DNA from: Eubacteriales bacterium
Lineage (GTDB): Bacteria > Bacillota > Clostridia > Peptostreptococcales > Anaerovoracaceae
Assembly: GCA_029098205.1 (NCBI GenBank)
Contig: JAQXNW010000127.1
Span: 1-8,089 of the forward strand
Length of the DNA: 8,089 nt
Direction of reading: 5' to 3'
Part shown: positions 1 through 5,780 of the stretch, in pieces
Numbering within the stretch: the stretch's first letter is position 1
Layout of the letters: each line of letters begins with the position of its first letter
Program-made: the position numbers and the translations under genes
Notes under the pieces: model-generated
What the model was told of the DNA's origin: nothing
Databases searched by the model: none
Seen by the model: only the letters and a program-made list of their open reading frames with translations

Positions 1-49
1 CGAATAAATAACTATGCTATCTATGAATCCCCCGATTCAGAGAGAGGGG

Positions 50-86
50 CAGGCCGCGGAATCATTTCCGGCGGCCTGTTTTCGTC
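50..86 (+). terminator. Intrinsic terminator of an upstream gene (first of two)
   Basis: CAGGCCGC (50-57) pairs with GCGGCCTG (71-78). The stem extends inward through GGAA (58-61) and TTCC (66-69), with one bulged G at 70 and a TCAT loop. TTTTCGTCT follows on the + strand, while the minus-strand flank is not T-rich, so it acts on + strand transcription entering from the left. The gene it serves lies outside the window; frames 2 and 3 stop at 5-7 and 9-11. Confidence 0.8.
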
Positions 87-92
87 TCGGAT

Positions 93-120
93 CGCCGGGT
101 GCGCCTGGCGTCTTTTTTGT
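93..120 (+). terminator. Second intrinsic terminator, in tandem with the first
   Basis: CGCCGGG (93-99) and CCTGGCG (104-110) form a 7-bp stem with one G-T wobble and a TGCG loop, followed directly by TCTTTTTTGT. This is a textbook Rho-independent terminator 14 bases after the first hairpin. Together they should insulate the ychF promoter from upstream read-through. Confidence 0.8.
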
Positions 121-130
121 CTTGTGGGAA

Positions 131-194
131 TTATTGAGTAAGCGCCGGAACAATTGAGTAACCGCCGGAACAATTGAGTAACCGCCGGAACAAT
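131..194 (+). repeat. 20-bp tandem repeat, about 3.2 copies
   Basis: The unit is CAATTGAGTAACCGCCGGAA. Copies lie at 131-150 (17 of 20 identical, differing at unit positions 1, 2 and 12), 151-170 and 171-190 (identical to each other), with a four-base remnant CAAT at 191-194. Each copy carries TTGAGT, and the last of these is the -35 of the ychF promoter. The period is close to two helical turns, so any bound protein would recur on the same DNA face. No protein is coded here. Confidence 0.95.
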
Positions 195-202
195 GGTATA
201 AT
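174..202 (+). promoter_or_regulatory. Extended -10 sigma-A promoter for the ychF cluster
   Basis: The -35 is TTGAGT (174-179). After a 17-bp spacer comes a perfect TATAAT (197-202), preceded by TG-n (194-196), an extended -10. Transcription should start near 209, giving a leader of about 55 bases. The -35 lies in the third copy of the 20-bp repeat, so equivalent TTGAGT hexamers also sit 20 and 40 bp upstream, but only this one is correctly spaced from a -10. Confidence 0.85.
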
Positions 203-264
203 AAAACATCGATTTCGGATTATATGAAAAAGGCCGAAGCAGAAGACGGAGGAGAAGAAAATTG

Positions 265-1365
265 ATGAAATTAGGCATAGTGGGCCTTCCGAATGTAGGA
301 AAGAGCACACTGTTTAACGCGATTACGAAGGCGGGTGCGGAAGCCGCGAATTACCCGTTCTGCACCATTGAACCGAATGTCGGCGTTGTGACGGTTCCGG
401 ACGAACGAATTACAGCGCTTCATGAACTTTATCAATCGAAGCGGACGATTTATGCGACGATTGAATTTACAGATATCGCGGGACTGGTGAAGGGCGCATC
501 GAAAGGCGAAGGCTTGGGAAACAAGTTCCTGGGACATATCCGGGAAACTGCCGCGATCATTCATGTGGTCCGGTGCTTTGAAGACGATAATATCGTGCAT
601 GTCGCGGGTTCGATCGATCCGCTCCGGGATATCGAAACGATTAATACGGAGCTGATTCTGGCCGATCTGGAGGTTGTTGAAAAACGGATCCAGAAGACGG
701 AGAAAGTGGCCAGAAATGATAAAAACGCGGCGAAAGAGCTGGAGGTCCTCCGGAAAATCGAAGAATTCCTGTCGGCCGGAAAATCTCTCCGTGCGATAGA
801 AGGTCTGGACGACTGGGAGAAAGAGTTCATCGGCACTCTGGATCTTTTATCGTATAAGCCGATTATTTATGTAGCGAATGTTTCGGAGGAGGATGCGGCG
901 GACGCGTCCGGAAATCCGTACGTGCAGCAGGTTGCCCGCTTCGCGGAGGGAGAAGGCGCGGAGGCGGTTACTGTCTGCGCGGAAATTGAACAGGAAATCT
1001 CCGAACTGGATGACGACGAGAAGGCGGAGTATCTGGCCGAGCTTGGGATTGAAGAATCCGGTCTGGACAAGCTTGTGAAAGCTTCGTACAAGCTTCTCAA
1101 TCTGATTTCGTTCCTGACCGCGGGAGAAGATGAATGCCGGGCATGGACGATTGAGAAGGGAACGAAAGCGCCGCAGGCGGCGGGAAAAATTCATACGGAT
1201 TTTGAGCGCGGATTTATCCGGGCCGAAACGATTTCCTACGATTCATTTATGAATGACTGCGGAGGCAGCATGGCAGAGGCCCGGGAGAAGGGACTTCTTC
1301 GTTCGGAAGGAAAAGACTATGTTGTGCAGGACGGCGACATTATCACGTTCCTGTTTAATGTATAA
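265..1365 (+). CDS. ychF: Redox-regulated ATPase YchF (Obg/OLA1 family)
   Basis: Cytosolic P-loop NTPase of the OLA1/YchF branch of the Obg family. The family associates with ribosomes, hydrolyses ATP more readily than GTP, and in E. coli influences oxidative stress response. With ATG 265 the protein has 366 residues, the usual family length. The P-loop GLPNVGKST is at about 7-15 and the Walker B/G3 motif DIAG at about 70-73. The G4 position reads NVSE (about 205-208) instead of NKxD, the change that gives the family its ATP preference. A coiled-coil-like helical insert occupies about 130-180, and a C-terminal TGS domain starts near 283 and ends DGDIITFLFNV. The ribosome-binding site GGAGGAG (248-254) is 10 bases before ATG 265. 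A TTG at 262, seven bases away, would add one residue and cannot be excluded. First gene after the repeat-bearing promoter; the cupin gene follows after 17 bases. Confidence 0.97.
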   Translation: MKLGIVGLPNVGKSTLFNAITKAGAEAANYPFCTIEPNVGVVTVPDERITALHELYQSKRTIYATIEFTDIAGLVKGASKGEGLGNKFLGHIRETAAIIHVVRCFEDDNIVHVAGSIDPLRDIETINTELILADLEVVEKRIQKTEKVARNDKNAAKELEVLRKIEEFLSAGKSLRAIEGLDDWEKEFIGTLDLLSYKPIIYVANVSEEDAADASGNPYVQQVARFAEGEGAEAVTVCAEIEQEISELDDDEKAEYLAELGIEESGLDKLVKASYKLLNLISFLTAGEDECRAWTIEKGTKAPQAAGKIHTDFERGFIRAETISYDSFMNDCGGSMAEAREKGLLRSEGKDYVVQDGDIITFLFNV

Positions 1366-1382
1366 GAGAAGAGGGAAATGCA

Positions 1383-1724
1383 ATGGTTTTTAATTTTGAC
1401 GATTTCGAAGTGCAGCTTGCGAATGGACTTAAGGGCGGCGAAGGAGACGCGCTTGTCCGGAGTTTTTCCGATGATTTAAACGCAGTTAAGAAAATCACGC
1501 TCCGTCCGGGTTCCTATCTAGGTCTTCATACACACGAAGGAACCAGCGAAATCGCGCTGGTTCTGGACGGGAAGGGTGAAGTGCTGGAGGACGGCAGGCA
1601 TAAGCCGCTTCGGCAGGGCGATGTCGTTTACTGTCCGGAAGGACATGCGCACAGCATCCGAAATACAAGCGATGCGGATCTTCTTCTTTTCTGTGTGATT
1701 CCAGAGCAGAAGGCGGAGAGATAG
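1383..1724 (+). CDS. Small single-domain cupin protein
   Basis: 113-residue, probably cytosolic protein made of one conserved beta-barrel cupin domain. Cupin motif 1 is complete: G43, H49, H51, E56, G63. Motif 2 is also complete: G79-D80, P85, G87, H90, N94. The usual metal ligands (H49, H51, E56, H90) are therefore all present, so it should bind a divalent metal. Small cupins of this kind include isomerases, dioxygenases and sugar- or ligand-binding proteins, and sequence alone does not settle the substrate. The start ATG has GAGGG (1371-1375) about 7-8 bases upstream. It lies 17 bases after ychF and 44 before the next gene with no terminator on either side, so it is probably in the ychF transcript. 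Confidence 0.88.
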   Translation: MVFNFDDFEVQLANGLKGGEGDALVRSFSDDLNAVKKITLRPGSYLGLHTHEGTSEIALVLDGKGEVLEDGRHKPLRQGDVVYCPEGHAHSIRNTSDADLLLFCVIPEQKAER

Positions 1725-1768
1725 TTCCGGCGCGGGCAGGAACGAAAAAAGAAAAACGGGAGTTTATT

Positions 1769-2611
1769 ATGCCGTCTACATATGCGCACGATCGATACGG
1801 GATGATGGTTCTTCGGAATTTTCCGGATCTGCCCGGGCTTTCCGAGGATGCGGTCCTTAAAAATCTGGAAACCTTTCGGATTGGATGTCAGGGACCGGAT
1901 CTGTTCTTTTATTATATTGCCGGGAAGAAGGATCCGGCGAAGCCGCTCGGAAGCCGGATTCACTATGAACCCGCGGAGAGGTTTCTCCGCAGAATTCCGA
2001 AGCTTCCGGCGGAGGAACCGGAAGAAACGAAGGAGAGAAAGCTTTCGTATCTTGCGGGGTTCCTTTGTCATTTCACGCTGGACAGCTGTTGCCATCTGTA
2101 TATTGAGGCGCTGATCCATCGGTTTGATGTGCCGCACAGTTTTGTGGAAGGCGAATTTGAGCGGTTTCTGATGGAGAAGGACGGAGAAGATCCGGTCCGT
2201 TTCTGCGTGACAGATGGAAGGATTGTTCCTTCAAAGCGCAGCGCGGAGGCAGCGGCATGGTTCTATCCGGAGGCGGATGAAAAAGTTCTGCTTCACGCGA
2301 TGACCGATATGGTGAAAATTCATCATTTGCTGTATGCGCCGCACGCGGCGAAACGCGCGCTTATTGACGCGGTTCTCCGGCTGGCGGGAAAATATAAAGA
2401 GCTGGGAGGGCATGTCGTTCGTCCTGAAGCGGATGACAGGCTGCTTTCGGGAGATCGGGAGCTTCTCCGGAGGATGGAGGACGCGGTGCCGCTTGCTTCT
2501 GATCTCATGCGGAACGCATTTGACTGGTATTTAAGCGGCGGAGAACTGGACCCGTATTTTCAGCGCAATTTCGAAGCGGGTCCGGACTGGAAGAGCATCC
2601 AGATCCCATAA
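1769..2611 (+). CDS. Zinc-dependent phospholipase C-like protein
   Basis: 280-residue, largely helical protein resembling the zinc-dependent phospholipase C family (the fold of Bacillus cereus PLC and the Clostridium alpha-toxin catalytic domain). Candidate metal ligands appear in family order: H7, D44 (in GCQGPDLFFYY), H65, H101-x3-D105-x3-H109, then H123-x3-E127. The HxxxD and HxxxE pairs and the 14-residue step between H109 and H123 match the spacing in B. cereus PLC. Secreted PLCs have a signal peptide and use the mature N-terminal Trp as a ligand; here the N-terminus MPSTYAHDRYG has neither, so the protein looks cytosolic. Many Clostridia carry such proteins with no known substrate, so lipase activity is inferred only. 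GGGAG (1758-1762) lies six bases before the ATG. It is the last gene before a probable terminator. Confidence 0.85.
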   Translation: MPSTYAHDRYGMMVLRNFPDLPGLSEDAVLKNLETFRIGCQGPDLFFYYIAGKKDPAKPLGSRIHYEPAERFLRRIPKLPAEEPEETKERKLSYLAGFLCHFTLDSCCHLYIEALIHRFDVPHSFVEGEFERFLMEKDGEDPVRFCVTDGRIVPSKRSAEAAAWFYPEADEKVLLHAMTDMVKIHHLLYAPHAAKRALIDAVLRLAGKYKELGGHVVRPEADDRLLSGDRELLRRMEDAVPLASDLMRNAFDWYLSGGELDPYFQRNFEAGPDWKSIQIP

Positions 2612-2628
2612 ATCAGCACAATCGGCAT

Positions 2629-2667
2629 GGCCGGGAGGAATCTGTCTTTTTCGCCCGGCCTCTCTTT
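2629..2667 (+). terminator. Probable intrinsic terminator after the phospholipase C-like gene
   Basis: GGCCGGG (2629-2635) pairs perfectly with CCCGGCC (2654-2660), followed by TCTCTTTC. The 18-base loop is large and the tail is interrupted by C, so it may be leaky. I see no convincing promoter between it and the next gene, so the second cluster may partly depend on read-through. Confidence 0.5.
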
Positions 2668-2687
2668 CATCGAAACAAGGAGGAACG

Positions 2688-3641
2688 ATGAAAATCATAG
2701 GAATCATTCTTCTCATTATTTTTATACCGACGATGCTGCTCGTCCTGATGATGAATCGAAGAAAAAAGAAAGTAACGAAATTTGATGAAAATTCCATGAA
2801 GAAAATCCAGGGAGAGATGATTACCGTCGGGATTGATACCGCCTTCCCGCCGATGACCTTTCTGACGGAGAAACGTCAGCCGGCAGGGTTTGATATGGAA
2901 TTCATTCTGCAGGCAGCGACGCCGATGGGCGTAAATATGAAAGTCCGGGCGGTGAATTGGGCAGAGAAGGAGCGTCTTCTGGAAATCGGAAGCGTGGACT
3001 GCCTGTGGAGCGGTCTTTCGATTACAGAGTCCCGCAGAAAGAATTTTATCTTTTCCAAGCCGTATCTGAATACGAGGATTGTTCTTCTTTCTCTTTCAGA
3101 GGAAAAACAGGCAAGGACAAAGGAAGATCTGGAAACGTTTGCGGTTGGTGTGCAGACCGGATCCTCTGCGGAAGAAAAACTGAAAGAGCTTCTTGGAGAA
3201 GAACTCCCGGAAAATATTCGAAGATTCGCGAACTATGGGGAAGTCTTGGAAGCACTGGATCAGAATTCCATTGATCTCTGCGCGATTGATGAGACTTTCT
3301 ATTTGTATGCGACGAAAAAATCCGCACCGACGCTTAGTGAGCAGAAGAAAAAATGGCCGGATTATATCAAGAGTCCGCTGATTCTGGGTGAAGAGCAGTA
3401 TGCGGTTGCATTCCGCCCGGAAGATCAGGATCTCTGCGATAAATTGAATCATGCGATCGATAAGATGACGGAAAATAAGGAGCTCCAGAGTATCAGCGAT
3501 CTTTGGTTTGACATGGACCTTCTGGCTTCGGAGGAAGAGGCTGAACCGGAAAATAAGGAAGCAGCTGAAACCGAAGAAACAGCTGAAACCGTAAATGAGG
3601 AAGCAGCGGAAACAGAGCCCGCGGATACGGAGAAGGAATGA
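2688..3641 (+). CDS. Membrane-anchored family 3 amino-acid-type solute-binding protein
   Basis: 317-residue member of the bacterial extracellular solute-binding protein family 3, which usually captures polar amino acids for ABC importers. Residues 3-22 are one hydrophobic segment followed by NRRKKK (23-28). There is no lipobox cysteine, so it looks like an uncleaved anchor, not a lipoprotein. The two-lobed domain runs from about 45 to 277: TVGIDTAFPPMTF at 46-58, GFDMEF at 67-72, GLSITESRRKNFIFSKPYL at 109-127 (R116 at the usual ligand-carboxylate position), VGVQTGSSAEEKL at 153-165, and CAIDE at 198-202. Residues 281-317 form an acidic, low-complexity Glu/Ala/Thr tail with repeated AAETE. 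AAGGAGG (2677-2683) is four bases before ATG. No permease or ATPase gene is adjacent. The stop overlaps the dehydrogenase start. The ligand is unknown. Confidence 0.88.
   Translation: MKIIGIILLIIFIPTMLLVLMMNRRKKKVTKFDENSMKKIQGEMITVGIDTAFPPMTFLTEKRQPAGFDMEFILQAATPMGVNMKVRAVNWAEKERLLEIGSVDCLWSGLSITESRRKNFIFSKPYLNTRIVLLSLSEEKQARTKEDLETFAVGVQTGSSAEEKLKELLGEELPENIRRFANYGEVLEALDQNSIDLCAIDETFYLYATKKSAPTLSEQKKKWPDYIKSPLILGEEQYAVAFRPEDQDLCDKLNHAIDKMTENKELQSISDLWFDMDLLASEEEAEPENKEAAETEETAETVNEEAAETEPADTEKE
3543..3638 (+). repeat. Degenerate repeats coding the acidic tail of the binding protein
   Basis: The DNA around GAAGCAGCTGAAACCG, then ACAGCTGAAACCG, then GAAGCAGCGGAAACAG is internally repetitive and codes the Glu/Ala/Thr-rich residues from about 286 to 311. 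The copies have diverged, so this looks like an older expansion of a disordered tail. Confidence 0.6.
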
Positions 3642-4609
3642 TGAGCAGAAAATTGGTAGCGGCGGCAGATAAATTTACGAAAGAACAGGCGGAGCAGATT
3701 CGGAGCACCGCGGAGGAATGCGGTTTCACTGCATTCCTGTATCAGAAAGAGGAAGAGGCCATTCCGGAGCTTAAGGACGCGGAAGTGCTGTTCTGTCGGA
3801 CGGCAAATCTTCCGAAATATGCGCCGGACCTTCGTTGGTGCGCTTCGACGAATGCTGGTGTGGAGTCTCTTCTGGTGCCGGGAGCTCTTCCAAATGAGCA
3901 GTGCGTTCTGACAAACAGCGCAGGAGCATACGGAGTGACGATTTCAGAGCATATTCTGATGATGACGCTTTGTCTTCTTCGGAAGATGCCGGAATATCAG
4001 GCGATGATCCGGGAAAAGTACTATACGCTGGATTATCTGTCGCAGCGCTCAATTCACGGAAGCAGGATTACATTCATGGGAACAGGCGATATCGGATCGA
4101 CGACGGCGAAGATTATGAAGGCGATGGGAGCCGCGAAAATCGTCGGCCTTTCCAAGAGCGGAAGGCGGCGTTCCGACGCGTACGATGTCTGCGACAAGAT
4201 CGACCAGGCTGGAAAATATCTCCCGGATACAGATATTCTGATTCTCAGTCTTCCAAGCACTCCGGAGACAAAGGGCGCTTTGTCCAGAGAAAGGATCGCC
4301 TGCCTTCCGAAGAACGCGATTGTTGTGAATGTCGGCCGCGGCGTCACGGTGGATCAGCAGGCGCTGATGGATGCGCTGAATGAGGAGAAAATCGCCGGTG
4401 CCGCGCTGGATGTCGTAACACCGGAGCCGCTTCCGAAGGGGGATCCGCTTTGGGATGCGAAGAATCTGCTGCTGACGCCGCACTGCGCGGGAAACCTCGC
4501 GTTGGGATACACGACGCAGAGGGTCGTTGATCTGTTCCTGGATAATTTTAGAAAATATGCCGCTGGAGAGCCGATGCACAACATCGTGGAGCGTTCGATC
4601 GGATATTAA
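3638..4609 (+). CDS. D-2-hydroxyacid dehydrogenase, possibly NADP(H)-preferring
   Basis: 323-residue cytosolic oxidoreductase of the D-isomer-specific 2-hydroxyacid dehydrogenase family, which interconverts 2-oxoacids (such as glyoxylate, hydroxypyruvate or branched 2-oxoacids) and D-2-hydroxyacids. The Rossmann motif GTGDIG is at 148-153. The catalytic triad is present: R234 in NVGRG, E263 in TPEPLP and H282 in TPHCAG. After the second Rossmann strand the sequence is GLSKSGRRR (170-178), without the acidic residue typical of NAD enzymes. The Ser and Arg cluster resembles NADPH-dependent glyoxylate/hydroxypyruvate reductases, so NADP preference is inferred. Length is normal. ATG 3638 overlaps the upstream stop by ATGA, suggesting translational coupling; GGAG at 3629-3632 serves this ATG or the next (3641). 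The substrate cannot be named. Confidence 0.92.
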   Translation: MMSRKLVAAADKFTKEQAEQIRSTAEECGFTAFLYQKEEEAIPELKDAEVLFCRTANLPKYAPDLRWCASTNAGVESLLVPGALPNEQCVLTNSAGAYGVTISEHILMMTLCLLRKMPEYQAMIREKYYTLDYLSQRSIHGSRITFMGTGDIGSTTAKIMKAMGAAKIVGLSKSGRRRSDAYDVCDKIDQAGKYLPDTDILILSLPSTPETKGALSRERIACLPKNAIVVNVGRGVTVDQQALMDALNEEKIAGAALDVVTPEPLPKGDPLWDAKNLLLTPHCAGNLALGYTTQRVVDLFLDNFRKYAAGEPMHNIVERSIGY

Positions 4610-4622
4610 ATCGGATATTAAA
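4599..4622 (+). repeat. Perfect 12-bp tandem duplication across a stop codon
   Basis: TCGGATATTAAA occurs at 4599-4610 and again directly at 4611-4622. The first copy holds the last codons and TAA stop (4607-4609) of the dehydrogenase; the second pads the gap to the ROK gene. It looks like a recent slippage duplication. Confidence 0.95.
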
Positions 4623-4636
4623 GAGAGGCTTGTGTC

Positions 4637-5647
4637 ATGAAGTATTCGGGGTCTGGGAAAGACGCTTTTGTGCTTGGAGTGGATATCGGCGGCACAAATA
4701 TAAAATACGGCGTTTTTCGAGGAACGAAGGATTTTATGCGGCTTCTTTCTGACGGCTCTTTTCCGACGGATCGGTCGGAGGGCGGGAAATATGTTTTTTC
4801 GGATTTTTTCCGAAGAATGGAAGGCCGGCTGTCGGAAGACGGCCTGGATTTTTCGAAGATCGGCGCCCTTGGAATTGCGGTTCCCGGTCCGGTGACGGAG
4901 GGGCGGACTGTCCATGGATGTCCGAATCTGGGATGGGGAACGGTGGATGTTCGAAAAGCAGCGGAAATGTATTTCCATGGCCCGGTTTATGCAGTAAATG
5001 ATGCGAACGCCGCATGCCGCGGAGAATTTACCTATGGCGCGGGCAAAGGCTGCCGGAGCGGAGTGATGGTTACTATCGGGACCGGAATCGGCTCTGGAAT
5101 CTGGCTGAACGGAACGGTTCTGGAAGGTGCGTTCGGCGCAACGGGAGAGATCGGCCATATGCCGATGCACCCGGAAGCGGGGCCGGAGCGGTTGTGCGGT
5201 TGCGGTAAAACGGGATGCCTTGAGCAGTACGCGTCGGCTTCGGGTATTCTTAAGACGGCGGAGCTCCTCCGTGCAGAGGATCAGAGTTTTCAGGAAGATT
5301 CTGAACTTACCGCGGAGATCGTTTTTAAGAAGGCGAAAGAGGGAGAGAGCTGGGCCGTTCGAACGGCAGAATCAGCCAGTGAGATGCTTGGACATGCTTT
5401 TGCCTTTGTCTCCTGCGTGCTGGATCCGGAAATTTTTATTCTGGGAGGCGGCGTTTCGAGGGCGGGAGAAGCTTTCCGGAATCGGATTCAGGCTGCGTAT
5501 AGAAAATACTGCTACTGGCCTTCCCGGGATGCGGCATTTGCGTTAGCGGGCCTTGGGAATAAAGCCGGTATTTACGGCGCCGCGCAGGGAGCGTTTTCCC
5601 TTTTCTGCGAACCGAATCAGAAGTGTTCGGCCGCTGGCTCGGGTTAA
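4637..5647 (+). CDS. ROK-family sugar kinase, glucokinase-like
   Basis: 336-residue cytosolic protein of the ROK family (actin/hexokinase fold), probably an ATP-dependent hexose or amino-sugar kinase. The phosphate-binding motif DIGGTN is at 16-21 and the catalytic Asp is D122 in VNDANAA. The substrate-contact motif ExGH is E171-H174. The zinc motif CGCGKTGCLE runs 187-196, with C187, C189, C194 and H174 as expected ligands. The adenosine-site motif LGGGVS is at 269-274. There is no N-terminal helix-turn-helix, so it is a kinase and not a ROK repressor. The motifs cannot separate glucose from fructose, mannose or N-acetyl sugars. AGAGG (4624-4628) is eight bases before ATG. It follows the dehydrogenase by 27 bases and is probably in the same transcript; I found no intrinsic terminator after it. 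Confidence 0.92.
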   Translation: MKYSGSGKDAFVLGVDIGGTNIKYGVFRGTKDFMRLLSDGSFPTDRSEGGKYVFSDFFRRMEGRLSEDGLDFSKIGALGIAVPGPVTEGRTVHGCPNLGWGTVDVRKAAEMYFHGPVYAVNDANAACRGEFTYGAGKGCRSGVMVTIGTGIGSGIWLNGTVLEGAFGATGEIGHMPMHPEAGPERLCGCGKTGCLEQYASASGILKTAELLRAEDQSFQEDSELTAEIVFKKAKEGESWAVRTAESASEMLGHAFAFVSCVLDPEIFILGGGVSRAGEAFRNRIQAAYRKYCYWPSRDAAFALAGLGNKAGIYGAAQGAFSLFCEPNQKCSAAGSG

Positions 5648-5693
5648 AATGTCGAACATTACAAAAAAGAACGAAATTCAGGCGGATTTTATA

Positions 5694-5722
5694 TTGAAAA
5701 AGCAGTAGGTTTAGCGTATAAC
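5694..5722 (+). promoter_or_regulatory. Sigma-A promoter of ilvE
   Basis: TTGAAA (5694-5699), an exact 17-bp spacer and TATAAC (5717-5722): each hexamer matches consensus at five of six positions. It lies in an AT-rich stretch that contrasts with the flanking coding DNA. Transcription should start near 5729, giving a leader of about 50 bases. Confidence 0.85.
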
Positions 5723-5754
5723 AATAACAGTACATTTTTTTTGTAATACATAAC

Positions 5755-5769
5755 AATTTTCAGAAGGGT
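5755..5769 (+). promoter_or_regulatory. CodY-like box overlapping the ilvE ribosome-binding site
   Basis: AATTTTCAGAAGGGT matches 12 of 15 positions of the CodY consensus AATTTTCWGAAAATT, with mismatches only in the right arm where the Shine-Dalgarno sequence falls. CodY senses branched-chain amino acids and GTP and represses their biosynthetic genes in low-G+C Gram-positives, so the gene is a fitting target. The site is about 26 bp downstream of the predicted transcription start, compatible with a roadblock. Overlap with the purine-rich ribosome-binding site makes chance resemblance a real alternative. Confidence 0.4.
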
Positions 5770-5780
5770 GGTATTGATAC

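Noticed and set aside
131..194. CRISPR-like repeat array
   Set aside because: The copies abut directly with no spacers, number about three, and include a promoter -35; there are no cas genes nearby.
4049..5170. Long open frame on the minus strand (373 codons)
   Set aside because: It lies antisense to the dehydrogenase and ROK genes, which have complete family motifs; the translation is Arg/His/Ser-rich and has no recognisable domain.
5730..5745. Intrinsic terminator at the T8 tract before ilvE
   Set aside because: No stable G+C-rich stem precedes the T-run, and the predicted transcription start is only a few bases upstream.
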